A stretch of DNA of 64,000 bases from Diplonema papillatum (taxonomy: Eukaryota; Euglenozoa; Diplonemea; Diplonemida; Diplonemidae): NCBI GenBank assembly GCA_030068145.1, contig JAPJBO010000096.1:248001-312000 (forward strand). Reading direction: 5' to 3'. This document shows positions 39,060 through 50,765 of the stretch, one piece after another (position 1 is the stretch's first letter; each line of letters opens with the position of its first letter). The notes under the pieces are model-generated. The model was not told the origin of the DNA and made no database searches. It was given only the letters and a program-made list of their open reading frames with translations. The position numbers and the translations under genes are program-made.

Positions 39060-39200
39060 AAAAGAATTACTCGAGGGGTTGCCTTGTCCCGCCACTGAAC
39101 CCAGATTCGCCTGTGTTTTGCGTGGGCTACAGCACATGTACCTCCTTTGATCTTTTGCAGCTGGCAGGCTCCTCAAGTATTTCCTACAAAGCAGTGCTGA
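39060..39200 (+). mobile_element. MITE-like element M1, second copy in WDR13 intron 1
   Basis: Starts TTACTCGAGGGGTTGCCTTG and ends GGCTCCTCAAGTATTTCCTA. The two ends are imperfect inverted repeats. Confidence 0.75.
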
Positions 39201-39465
39201 CTTCTTACACTAATAAAATCCTCACTCCTATGCTTGTGTCTGTCACTCTTGTCCACCGCTCCTGGTTGCCGCGCGCCATATGATTGGAGTAAAAGGTGAA
39301 GACAGAAAGCTGCTAGTCTTGCTGCTGACCACATGAAGTGGTGCAAGGCTACGCAAAGCAAGCTACTTTGTTTCTCTGGACGGATTGGAGCGGCAAACCT
39401 GTCGTTCGGATTATTATTAGTCTTCAAAGAAACAAGTTTCTTTTCCTACAAAAAAAAAAGCGCAC

Positions 39466-40567
39466 CGGTGGACAGGTTGTAGAACTTTAGCAGGCTGGCG
39501 GCGCCCGTCCCGACCGCGAAGATGTTGTTGTTGCTCGGCGCGAAGCGGACGCAGAGCGCGACGGCCGGCTCGTTGATGACGCGGATGCACCGGCTGCTGC
39601 CGAGCGACTGCTGCCGCTCGACCCACCAGATCCGCACCGTGCCATCGAGGGACGCGGAGATGAGGCACTGCCCGCTGGCAGACCACTCCAGATCCGCGAC
39701 GGCGAGCCGGTGCCCAGTCAGCATCTCGGTCGTCTTGACGTCGTGTATCACATACACCGTCCCCGAGAACGTCCCCGCCGCCAGCAGCCGAACAACCGCC
39801 GGGTTGCACTTCAGAGCGGTGATCGCCCCGGAGTGCGGGCCCATGCCCTCCGGCTCCCCGACCCGCCGCGTCGCCCGGCACTCGTACCCGCTCTCCTCCA
39901 CCAGCGGCAGCTGCTGCTGCTGCTGCGTGTCCGCGGGAAACTGCTCAGCGGGTTTGCCCTCTTTCACGGGGGTTTTCACCGCCGACGACACCCGGGGAGG
40001 CCGCCCGGTGATTCCGAGGAAGCTGTGGCCGAGGTCGGTTCCTGATGCTCTGGACAGCTGGTCGGATTCTTCGACGATGTCGCTGTCGTCTGAGGATGAA
40101 GCCGAGCTGGAGTCGATGTCCATGTCCTGCGTGATCGTGCTCGGGCGGGCCGTGGTGTGTGGCCCAGCGTGGAACTGGAAGTTGAGCGCCGCCTCGCAGA
40201 GGTACGGCCCCGCCGGCCGCTGCTCCCGCTTCAGCACCGGGCTATTCGGCCGCGGCCGGTACCCCCCGCCCCTGGGCGGCGGCTGCAGCAGCGCCCCTTC
40301 TTCGGACCTGCCCTTGTCGCCAGCTTGCTGCGGTGGCGCGACCCCCGCAAGCTCCCCCTTCGGCTCGCCGCATCCGTCGCCCAGACCCGCCTCGCCGGGA
40401 GACCTCCTGGCACCCCTTCCTGCAGCCTTGCTGTGCTGCAGGACACGCCTTGCCTCTTTGTATTCTGCGCCTCTTTTCCCCTTCAAAGCATACAGTGCCT
40501 TTCGAGCGCGTATGTACTCAGCTCGATCCCAGTAGACCGACGGCGCGGAGGGCGATCCGGCGTCCAT
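39466..40567 (-). CDS. WDR13: WDR13 orthologue, exon 1 (WD40 repeat protein)
   Basis: I take ATG 40567 (MDAGSPSAPSVYWD); the open frame upstream starts only at a TTG. N-terminal RAEYIRARKALYALKGKRGA and YKEARRVL resemble the basic N-terminus of human WDR13. A disordered Gly/Pro/Gln linker follows. WD blades then begin: HSGAITALKCNPAVVRLLAA, SASLDGTVRIWWVE, CVRFAPSNNNIFAVGTG and FYNLSTG, matching SLDATMRIW, CTFQPVNNNLTVVGN and VMNISTG of human WDR13. It ends in a split Gly codon at 39466. WDR13 is a nuclear WD40 protein reported to interact with chromatin regulators; the role in this organism is unknown. Confidence 0.85.
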
Positions 40568-40577
40568 TGTTGTGTAG

Positions 40578-40770
40578 GGGCATATGGATTGACGTCTTTT
40601 CAACCTTTTGTTTGTTTGTAATTTGGTGTTTTTCGACGATCCCGTGTGGGCATGCGGATCGGTGTCTTGCAACCTATTGTTTGTTGCAGTTTCGTGTTCC
40701 CGACGATGCCCGTGCGGGCCTACGGATTGGTGTCTGTCGACGTTTTGTTTGTTTGTAAGGTTTAGCTTGG
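40578..40770. repeat. Three degenerate ~75-bp repeats upstream of WDR13
   Basis: Shared blocks GGATTGACGTCT / GGATCGGTGTCT / GGATTGGTGTCT, then TTGTTTGTT and a CGACGAT.CCCGTG.GGGC block. They lie immediately 5' of the WDR13 start codon, in its probable leader or promoter. Confidence 0.65.
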
Positions 40771-41279
40771 TGCATGTTGTTGTGGTCGGTGGACGGACGG
40801 GTGCAAAGCGTTACTGTGCCGGGCTAGATTTTCTCTCGTACTTCAGCAGAACGGCTGAGAAGAAGCTGCAGGGGACCCCGCCCCATTGTAGCCGTCATAG
40901 AGTCGGACGCTCATGCTTGCGTACATTCCAAACTTGCTTGCGTACATTCCATCGAACTCGTCGTTTTAGCACGGGGGCTGTCTTTTTAACTGAGTGTGTA
41001 TGCGCAGAACTGGATGCATGCAGGCGCGCTACCAGCTGTGCTCCTTTGCACACAGACGCGTTCAACAAGATTTCGCTTTGCCAAGAACGGAAGGGGCGTG
41101 GTGAGATCTACACGTTTCGTTTTTCTCCCCGGTGCGCACGTATGCTTTCGCGCAGGGTTGGCGTTTGCAGCAGCGGGATGCGATGTGTGTGTGTGTTGCC
41201 ACATTATACTGCATCTGCAATTGCATTGTTGAGGGGGGCGGAAAACTGCAGGACGGGGGTGGTCGGAGAGCAGCGACTG

Positions 41280-42960
41280 GCACCAGCGATCGTCGTCAGA
41301 GTCTCGTCAATTAAGCTGGGCTTGAGTGACAAGAAACCGGTTTGACTCAGCCAGTGGTATCAGGTACTACGTATACAATGATGCTTGTTTCGTGCTTTGT
41401 TTCAGCCATTGCGAAGCCTCAGCGGATATGCTCACAGGATGACAGCCTTCATCCTCTGGTTGTGGCCATCGGCCCGGCCAACCTCTCGTACGCGGAAGTG
41501 TGCGCATCGCTGGTCCTGTCGGCAACATAGACAAGCGAGCGTCGTCAGATTCTCGTCAATTAAGCTGGGCTTGAGTGACAAGAAACCGGTTTGATTCAGC
41601 CAGTGGTATCAGGTACTACGTATACAATGATGCTTGTTTCGTGCTTTGTTTCAGCCATTGCGAAGCCTCAGAGGATATGCTCACAGGATGACAGGCTTCA
41701 GCCACTGTTTGTGGCCATCGGCCAACCTCTCGTAAAAGATGTTCCCGTCTCCTGTCACGTGCTGACACCACGTCGGCGGAAGCGGGTCGTCGACGGGCGG
41801 CTCCGGCCCGTAGATGCCGCGCAACCTGCGGAACAGCCCCTCCTCCTTGTTGTGCCACTCCCGCAGGATCCGCATCAGGTCCGGCAGCTCGCCGGGCCGG
41901 TGCACGTGCAGGAAGTTGCGCAGGCGCCGGACGTACAGCCCCTGGACCCGAACCTCCGACTTCCCCAGCTTCCCCGAGCCCGCCTCGATCTGCCGGCGCA
42001 GACGTGCCCGACGATCTGGCCGCGACGCAGTCCCAAATCGCGGCGGCGATTTGCAGTTTACTGAGGGAATAGGAGCAAGACGCATGGCTAGATGAGCACG
42101 ACCACCTCGAATCGACACCAGGAGAATTCGGGGTGGAGCTGGCTTCTACAACTAGTAATATCCCGGTAAAAGGTAGCGCTCCTCAACTAGCCCGAACCAA
42201 CAGGATCAAAGAATGTTAGTCACACCTTCCCGATTATTTTACGACGGGAGGGGCCGCTAAACTCATAGCAGGCGAGCAGTCGAGGAAGTGTGCGCATCGC
42301 TGGTCCTGTCGGCAAGATAGACAAGCGAACGTCGCCAGGTTCTCGTCAATTAAGCCGGGCGTGAGTAACAAGAAACCGGTATGACCAGTGGTCAGATAAT
42401 ACGGTAACAATGCTGCTTATGGCCATCGGCCAACCTTTCGTTGAAGATGTCCCCGTCTCCTGTCACGTACTGGCACTAAGTCGGCGGAAGCGGGTCGTCG
42501 AGCAGGTTGTCGGGCGACTCCGGCCCGTAGATGCCGCGCAACCTGCGGAACAGCCCCTCCTCCTTGTTGTGCCACTCCCGCAGGATCCGCATCAGGTCCG
42601 GCAGCTCGCCGGGCCGGTGCACGTGCAGGAAGTTGCGCAGGCGCCGGACACACAGCCCCTGGACCCGAACCTCCGACTTCCCCAGCCTCCCTGGCTTCCC
42701 CGAGCCCGCCTCGATCTGCGGCGCGGGGGGCGCTGAGTCCCCCGCCGGCGCAGACATGCCCGACGATCTGGCCGCGACGCAGTCCCTCCATATCGCGGCG
42801 GCGATCGGCTGTGACGGAGGCCGCTAAACTCACAGCAGGCATGCGAACGCAGAAGTGTGCGTATCGCTGGTCTTGTGTCGGCAAGATAGACAAGCGGACG
42901 TCGTCAGATTATCGTCACTTAAGGCGGGCTTGAGACAAGAAACCGGTTTGACCAGTGGTC
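41280..42960 (-). repeat. Downstream copies of the WW-like gene's 3' end
   Basis: Two partial gene copies plus a gene-less flank copy. One ends at 41681 and retains the last ~110 codons and the stop. One ends near 42480 and has an early stop at the LPPT position, which removes the WW-like end. Flank-only repeats (core TCGTCAATTAAGCTGGGCTT) occur at 41305, 41555 and 42345. The segment ATGATGCTTGTTTCGTGCTT is repeated at 41377 and 41627. Orientation is the same as the intact gene. Confidence 0.85.
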
Positions 42961-43011
42961 AGACAATACGAAAACAATGTTTCAGCCATTGCGAAGCCTC
43001 AGAGGATATGC

Positions 43012-44139
43012 TCACAGGATGACAGGCTTCAGCCACTGTTTGTGGCCATCGGCCAACCTCTCGTAAAAGATGTTCCCGTCTCCTGTCACGTGCTGACACC
43101 ACGTCGGCGGAAGCGGGTCGTCGAGCAGGTTGTCGGGCGGCTCCGGCCCGTAGATGCCGCGCAACCTGCGGAACAGCCCCTCCTCCTTGTTGTGCCACTC
43201 CCGCAGGATCCGCATCAGGTCCGGCAGCTCGCCGGGCCGGTGCACGTGCAGGAAGTTGCGCAGGCGCCGGACGTACAGCCCCTGGCCCCGAACCTCCGAC
43301 TTCCCCAGCCTCCCCGGCTTCCCCGAGCCCGATTCGATCTGCGGCGCGGGGGGCGCGGAGTCCGCCGCCGGCGCAGACATGCCCGACGACCTGGCCGCAA
43401 CGCAGTCCCTCCATATAGCGGCGGCAATCGGCGCCGCGAACAGATTCAGCTGCTGCTGGAAGCGGAGCTCTGGATCCGCCTGCCGCGGGCCTGCCAACGA
43501 GGCGGCAACGTCCGCCGGGGATGGGGTCTCGCTTTCGCTGCTTTCGGGGGGGGGCGGCGGCTTAGCGGCGTACCGGGCGCCGGTGCGAATTCCGTCGTAG
43601 ATCCGCGTCCGCTTCATCCTTTCGACCTCCATTTCCGCGGCGGTCGCCGGCGGCGGCCCCCTGCGGTCTCGCTGGATCTTCCGCCTCGTGTAAAAGTCAA
43701 GCTTCGGTCCGGTCGAGCTGGCACCGGCGCCGGCGGCCTGCAAGTAGTCGACGGCTTCTCCCTTTCCCCGGAAGGGCGCATACCGCTCGCCCTGCGGCAT
43801 GCCACCCAGGTGGGCCATCGTGCTCAGCTGCGGCCTCTTCGGCTCCGATTCGCCGCCGTCGGAAAAAAGCGACGTCACGTCAAGCCCGTCGGCGTCGGCG
43901 AAGGTGGACTGGCGCCGGGAGGACCGGAAGTCGCTGCGGCCGGTGCCGGACAGGCTGCGCTCGGTGCTGTCGAGACCACCGAGGGGCATCGTGTCCTTCC
44001 GCGAGGGTCCCATGGGCGGCGACGTCGGCGGTGAGCGCACGACGGCCCTCCGGAACGAGGTTCCGAGGTCGCCCGCCTTCATGCTCGACTGCAGCTCCGC
44101 CGCCGCCGCCGCCCGGCGGGCGTCGTCTTTGCTTTTCAT
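43012..44139 (-). CDS. WW-domain-like protein with a FYxxxPxKL/KYGPEP-type module
   Basis: 375 residues from ATG 44139. Residues 1-80 (MKSKDDARRAAAAAELQ..., basic, Ser-rich) are the part amplified upstream. Residues ~140-165 hold a basic conserved-looking stretch (PKLDFYTRRKIQRDRRGPPP). At ~285-335 is the module YVRRLRNFLHVHRPGELPDL, then EEGLFRRLRGIYGPEP. It resembles the helical FY..YNPEKL...KYGPEP motif common in trypanosomatid and other protist proteins. The C-terminus LPPTWCQHVTGDGNIFYERL then QWLKP has the spacing of a WW domain, which binds Pro-rich ligands. Function unknown. Copies of both ends surround the gene. Confidence 0.7.
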   Translation of the reverse strand: MKSKDDARRAAAAAELQSSMKAGDLGTSFRRAVVRSPPTSPPMGPSRKDTMPLGGLDSTERSLSGTGRSDFRSSRRQSTFADADGLDVTSLFSDGGESEPKRPQLSTMAHLGGMPQGERYAPFRGKGEAVDYLQAAGAGASSTGPKLDFYTRRKIQRDRRGPPPATAAEMEVERMKRTRIYDGIRTGARYAAKPPPPPESSESETPSPADVAASLAGPRQADPELRFQQQLNLFAAPIAAAIWRDCVAARSSGMSAPAADSAPPAPQIESGSGKPGRLGKSEVRGQGLYVRRLRNFLHVHRPGELPDLMRILREWHNKEEGLFRRLRGIYGPEPPDNLLDDPLPPTWCQHVTGDGNIFYERLADGHKQWLKPVIL

Positions 44140-44149
44140 GGCATGGAAT

Positions 44150-47100
44150 CTTCAGGGGCGGGGGTGGTGAGAGGTGGGGACTGTGAACATTGCGTGTTTC
44201 GTGAGTCTACGTACGTGCCGAGGGAAGTTAGCCAGGTGTAGTAAGGGATTGTTTTGTTTGGGCGCACTAGCGGAACTCACCTGCTTTGGTAAGTGTCATG
44301 TGGTACGCTGCAAACTATTAATTCTTCGTACCAACAATGCATTGTTGGTGGTGGACTGGCGCCGGGAGGACAGGAAGTCGCTGCGGCCGGTGCCGGACAG
44401 GCTGCGCTCGGTGCTGTCGAGGCCACCGAGGGGCATCGTGTCCTTCCGCGAGGGTCCCATGGGCGGCGACGTCGGCGGTGAGCGCACGACGGCCCTCCGG
44501 AACGAGGTTCCGAGGTTGCCCGCGACTCCGCCGCCGCCGCCGCCGCCCGGCGGGCGTCGTCTTTGCTTTTCATGACATGGAATCTTCAGGGGCGGGGGTG
44601 GTGAGAGGTGGGGACTGTGAACATTGCGTGTTTCGTGAGTCTACGTACGTGCCGAGGGAAGTTAGCCAGGTGTAGTAAGGGATTGTTTTGTTTGGGCGCA
44701 CTAGCGGAACTCACCTGCTTTGGTAAGTGTCATGTGGTACGCTGCAAACTACTAATCCTTAGTACCAACAATGCATTGTTGGTGGTGGACTGGCGCCGGG
44801 AGGACAGGAAGTCGCTGCGGTCGGTGCCGGACAGGCTGCGCTCGGTGCTGTCGAGGCCACCGAGGGGCATCGTGTCCTTCCGCGAGGGTCCCATGGGCGG
44901 CGACGTCGGTGGCGAGCGCACGACGGCCCTCCGGAACGAGGTTCCGAGGTCGCCCGCCTTCATGCTCGACTGCAGCTCCGCCGCCGCCGCCGCCCGGCGG
45001 GCGTCGTCTTTGCTTTTCATGGCATGGAATCTTCAGGGGCGGGGGTGGTGAGAGGTGGGGACTGTGAACATTGTGTGTTTCGTGAGTCTACGTACGTGCC
45101 GAGGGAAGTTAGCCAGGTGTAGTAAGGGATTGTTTTGTTTGGGCGCACTAGCGGAACTCACCTGCTTTGGTAAGTGTCATGTGGTACGCTGCAAACTACT
45201 AATCCTTAGTACCAACAATGCATTGTTGGTGGTGGACTGGCGCCGGGAGGACAGGAAGTCGCTGCGGTCGGTGCCGGACAGGCTGCGCTCGGTGCTGTCG
45301 AGGCCACCGAGGGGCATCGTGTCCTTCCGCGAGGGTCCCATGGGCGGCGACGTCGGTGGCGAGCGCACGACGGCCCTCCGGAACGAGGTTCCGAGGTCGC
45401 CCGCCTTCATGCTCGACTGCAGCTCCGCCGCCGCCGCCGCCCGGCGGGCGTCGTCTTTGCTTTTCATGGCATGGAATCTTCGGGGGCGGGGGTGGTGAGA
45501 GGTGGGGACTGTGAACATTGTGTGTTTCGTGAGTCTACGTACGTGCCGAGGGAAGTGAGCCAGGTGTAGTAAGGGATTGTTTTGTTTGGGCGCACTAGCG
45601 GAACTCACCTGCTTTGGTAAGTGTCATGTGGTACGCTGCAAACTACTAATCCTTAGTACCAACAATGCATTGTTGGTGGTGGACTGGCGCCGGGAGGACA
45701 GGAAGTCGCTGCGGTCGGTGCCGGACAGGCTGCGCTCGGTGCTGTCGAGGCCACCGAGGGGCATCGTGTCCTTCCGCGAGGGTCCCATGGGCGGCGACGT
45801 CGGTGGCGAGCGCACGACGGCCCTCCGGAACGAGGTTCCGAGGTCGCCCGCCTTCATGCTCGACTGCAGCTCCGCCGCCGCCGCCGCCCGGCGGGCGTCG
45901 TCTTTGCTTTTCATGACATGGAATCTTCAGGGGCGGGGGTGGTGAGAGGTGGGGACTGTGAACATTGTGTGTTTCGTGAGTCTACGTACGTGCCGAGGGA
46001 AGTGAGCCAGGTGTAGTAAGGGATTGTTTTGTTTGGGCGCACTAGCGGAACTCACCTGCTTTGGTAAGTGTCATGTGGTACGCTGCAAACTATTAATTCT
46101 TCGTACCAACAATGCATTGTTGGTGGTGGACTGGCGCCGGGAGGACCGGAAGTCGCTGCGGTCGGTGCCGGACAGGCTGCGCTCAGTGCTGTCGAGGCCA
46201 CCGAGGGGCATCGTGTCCTTCCGCGAGGGTCCCATGGGCGGCGACGTCGGTGGCGAACGCACGACGGCCCTCAGGAACGAGGTTCCGAGGTCGCCCGCCT
46301 TCATGCTCGACTGCAGCTCCGCCGCCGCCGCCGCCCGGCGGGCGTCGTCTTTGTTTTTCATGGCATGGAATCTTCGGGGGAGAGGTGGGGACTGTGAACA
46401 TTGTGTGTTTCGTGAGTCTACGTACGTGCCGAGGGAAGTTAGCCAGGTGTAGTAAGGGATTGTTTTGTTTGGGCGCACTAGCGGAACTCACCTGCTTTGG
46501 TAAGTGTCATGTGGTACGCTGCAAACTACTAATTCTTAGTACCAACAATGCATTGTTCGTGGACTGGCGCCGGGAGGACCGGAAGTCGCTGCGGCCGGTG
46601 CCGGACAGGCTGCGCTCGGTGCTGTGCCACCGAGGGGCATCGTGTCCTTCCGCGAGGGTCCCATGGGCGGCGACGTCGGTGGCGAACGCACGACGGCCCT
46701 CCGGAACGAGGTTCCGAGGTCGCCCGCCTTCATGCTCGACTGCAGCTCCGCCGCCGCCGCCGCCCGGCGGGCGTCGTCTTTGTTTTTCATGGCATGGAAT
46801 CTTCGGGGGAGAGGTGGGGACTGTGAACATTGTGTGTTTCGTGAGTCTACGTACGTGCCGAGGGAAGTTAGCCAGGTGTAGTAAGGGATTGTTTTGTTTG
46901 GGCGCACTAGCGGAACTCACCTGCTTTGGTAAGTGTCATGTGGTACGCTGCAAACTACTAATCCCTAGTACCAACAATGCATTGTTGGTGGTGGACTGGC
47001 GCCGGGAGGACCGGAAGTCGCTGCGGCCGGTGCCGGACAGGCTGCGCTCGGTGCTGTCGAGGCCACCGAGGGGCATCGTGTCCTTCCGCGAGGGTCCCAT

Positions 47101-49930
47101 GGGCGGCGACGTCGGTGGCGAACGCACGACGGCCCTCAGGAACGAGGTTCCGAGGTCGCCCGCCTTCATGCTCGACTGCAGCTCCGCCGCCGCCGCCGCC
47201 CGGCGGGCGTCGTCTTTGTTTTTCATGGCATGGAATCTTCGGGGGAGAGGTGGGGACTGTGAACATTGTGTGTTTCGTGAGTCTACGTACGTGCCGAGGG
47301 AAGTTAGCCAGGTGTAGTAAGGGATTGTTTTGTTTGGGCGCACTAGCGGAACTCACCTGCTTTGGTAAGTGTCATGTGGTACGCTGCAAACTACTAATCC
47401 CTAGTACCAACAATGCATTGTTGGTGGTGGACTGGCGCCGGGAGGACAGGAAGTCGCTGCGGCCGGTGCCGGACAGGCTGCGCTCGGTGCTGTCGAGGCC
47501 ACCGAGGGGCATCGTGTCCTTCCGCGAGGGTCCCATGGGCGGCGACGTCGGCGGTGAGCGCACGACGGCCCTCCGGAAGGAGGTTCCGAGGTCGCCCGCC
47601 TTCATGCTCGACTGCAGCTCCGCCGCCGCCGCCGCCCGGCGGGCGTCGTCTTTGCTTTTCATGGCATGGAATCTTCGGGGGCGGGGGTGGTGAGAGGTGG
47701 GGACTGTGAACATTGTGTGTTTCGTGAGTCTACGTACGTGCCGAGGGAAGTGAGCCAGGTGTAGTAAGGGATTGTTTTGTTTGGGCGCACTAGCGGAACT
47801 CACCTGCTTTGGTAAGTGTCATGTGGTACGCTGCCAGCTACTAATTTTTAGTACCAACAATGCATTGTTGGTGGTGGACTGGCGCCGGGAGGACAGGAAG
47901 TCGCTGCGGTCGGTGCCGGACAGGCTGCGCTCGGTGCTGTCGAGGCCACCGAGGGGCATCGTGTCCTTCCGCGAGGGTCCCATGGGCGGCGACGTCGGTG
48001 GCGAGCGCACGACGGCCCTCCGGAACGAGGTTCCGAGGTCGCCCGCCTTCATGCTCGACTGCAGCTCCGCCGCCGCCGCCGCCCGGCGGGCGTCGTCTTT
48101 GCTTTTCATGACATGGAATCTTCAGGGGCGGGGGTGGTGAGAGGTGGGGACTGTGAACATTGTGTGTTTCGTGAGTCTACGTACGTGCCGAGGGAAGTTA
48201 GCCAGGTGTAGTAAGGGATTGTTTTGTTTGGGCGCACTAGCGGAACTCACCTGCTTTGGTAAGTGTCATGTGGTACGCTGCAAACTACTAATCCTTAGTA
48301 CCAACAATGCATTGTTGGTGGTGGACTGGCGCCGGGAGGACAGGAAGTCGCTGCGGCCGGTGCCGGACAGGCTGCGCTCGGTGCTGTCGAGGCCACCGAG
48401 GGGCATCGTGTCCTTCCGCGAGGGTCCCATGGGCGGCGACGTCGGCGGTGAGCGCACGACGGCCCTCCGGAACGAGGTTCCGAGGTCGCCCGCCTTCATG
48501 CTCGACTGCAGCTCCGCCGCCGCCGCCGCCCGGCGGGCGTCGTCTTTGCTTTTCATGGCATGGAATCTTCGGGGGCGGGGGTGGTGAGAGGTGGGGACTG
48601 TGAACATTGTGTGTTTCGTGAGTCTACGTACGTGCCGAGGGAAGTGAGCCAGGTGTAGTAAGGGATTGTTTTGTTTGGGCGCACTAGCGGATTGTTTTGT
48701 TTGGGCGCACTAGCGGAACTCACCTGCTTTGGTAAGTGTCATGTGGTACGCTGCCAGCTACTAATTTTTAGTACCAACAATGCATTGTTGGTGGTGGACT
48801 GGCGCCGGGAGGACAGGAAGTCGCTGCGGTCGGTGCCGGACAGGCTGCGCTCGGTGCTGTCGAGGCCACCGAGGGGCATCGTGTCCTTCCGCGAGGGTCC
48901 CATGGGCGGCGACGTCGGTGGCGAGCGCACGACGGCCCTCCGGAACGAGGTTCCGAGGTCGCCCGCCTTCATGCTCGACTGCAGCTCCGCCGCCGCCGCC
49001 GCCCGGCGGGCGTCGTCTTTGCTTTTCATGACATGGAATCTTCAGGGGCGGGGGTGGTGAGAGGTGGGGACTGTGAACATTGTGTGTTTCGTGAGTCTAC
49101 GTACGTGCCGAGGGAAGTTAGCCAGGTGTAGTAAGGGATTGTTTTGTTTGGGCGCACTAGCGGAACTCACCTGCTTTGGTAAGTGTCATGTGGTACGCTG
49201 CAAACTATTAATTCTTCGTACCAACAATGCATTGTTGGTGGTGGACTGGCGCCGGGAGGACAGGAAGTCGCTGCGGTCGGTGCCGGACAGGCTGCGCTCA
49301 GTGCTGTCGAGGCCACCGAGGGGCATCGTGTCCTTCCGCGAGGGTCCCATGGGCGGCGACGTCGGTGGCGAACGCACGACGGCCCTCAGGAACGAGGTTC
49401 CGAGGTCGCCCGCCTTCATGCTCGACTGCAGCTCCGCCGCCGCCGCCGCCCGGCGGGCGTCGTCTTTGTTTTTCATGGCATGGAATCTTCGGGGGAGAGG
49501 TGGGGACTGTGAACATTGTGTGTTTCGTGAGTCTACGTACGTGCCGAGGGAAGTTAGCCAGGTGTAGTAAGGGATTGTTTTGTTTGGGCGCACTAGCGGA
49601 ACTCACCTGCTTTGGTAAGTGTCATGTGGTACGCTGCAAACTACTAATTCTTAGTACCAACAATGCATTGTTCGTGGACTGGCGCCGGGAGGACCGGAAG
49701 TCGCTGCGGCCGGTGCCGGACAGGCTGCGCTCGGTGCTGTCGAGGCCACCGAGGGGCATCGTGTCCTTCCGCGAGGGTCCCATGGGCGGCGACGTCGGTG
49801 GCGAGCGCACGACGGCCCTCCGGAACGAGGTTCCGAGGTCGCCCGCCTTCATGCTCGACTACAGCTCCGCCGCCGCCGCCGCCCAGCGGGCATCGTCTTT
49901 GCTTTTCATGGCATGGAATCTTTGGAGGCG
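44150..49930 (-). repeat. Thirteen tandem copies of the WW-like gene's 5' end, ~430-447-bp unit
   Basis: ATGs of the copies are at 44573, 45020, 45467, 45914, 46361, 46790, 47226, 47662, 48109, 48556, 49029, 49476 and 49909. Each carries the ATG and about 79 codons of the gene with the frame open, then breaks at GGTGGACTGG into a shared non-coding segment. That break is marked in most copies by the perfect palindrome ACCAACAATGCATTGTTGGT. Shared variants show a higher-order pattern: the pair at 46090/46528 recurs at 49203/49640, and the unit at 47836 recurs at 48756. One unit has a 28-bp internal duplication near 48661-48716. Confidence 0.95.
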
Positions 49931-50420
49931 GGGGGTTCTGAGAGGTGGGGTATGGTGTCGGAAGTGGGCCTGGTAGTGATTGCAACCTCAAACGATCACG
50001 GAACACCGCGGGAGGCGACTCCAGTGCGTCAAAAAGAAATTCAGCAGAGTGGCTGATGCAGACGATCGCCACACATTACAGCCTTTTCGTGCTCCCAAAG
50101 TACCCCGTTCGAAGCATTGCTATTTCGTTTGATGGTTAGAAACATGAGTGTTTTCTACTAACAAGAAATTGTAAACTCGACAGAGAACACTGGCAGCGTG
50201 TTTGGGAAGTTATCCTAACAGCCACGGTTCACATCTGGCACTCATCGACAACAATGTTTAGTTCCCTTTCCGTTTGAGAGGCTCTTTGGCAATTCAAACT
50301 GTGCGTTATGACGTACTGCAATTCTTCTAAACGATTCCTGGCAGCCGGGCGTACGTTTCCTTTAACTTTTGCCAGAGACGCGAGCCGTCAGGCAGGGCGG
50401 CTGCGGGTACGCTGCGTTCT
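49930..50420. other. Intergenic, nothing recognised
   Basis: No coding-like frame or repeat shared with the window. Confidence 0.5.
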
Positions 50421-50765
50421 GTGCGCGCTGCTGCGTTCGCGCAAACTACTTTACGATGCACCCAAGTAGTAGTAGTAGTTTGGACTTGCTATGCAGCAAC
50501 AATCTGTGTCGATAGACTGCACAAGCCGCTACAGACTACCTCTTTGCACGCGTCGTGTCATGCTTCGGTCGCTTCTTGCCCCGCGTACTGTTTGTCTCCG
50601 GTGCGCGCTTCACGTCCGAGGTGCAGTTTGATGACGAGGAATCACCAGATGATTCGGCGCACTTCCTTTTCTTCCTCGCAAGTTGTTTCAGCGGCCGAGA
50701 TCTCGACTCCTCTATGTTCCCTGCCTTAGCCTGCTTCTTCGCGGCTCCGCTTCGGTTGTAGTAGT

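Larger units (their letters stand above)
38204..39465 (-). other. WDR13 intron 1 (1262 bp)
   Basis: Donor GTGCGC at 39465, acceptor ACACAG at 38204. It hosts two complete copies of the MITE-like family M1. A run of T followed by GTAG lies just inside the donor. Confidence 0.75.

Noticed and set aside
44150-49976. Plus-strand ORFs across the WW-gene array as a gene family
   Set aside because: They are antisense to the copied first exon and run through the repeated flank; the minus-strand frame matches the intact gene.
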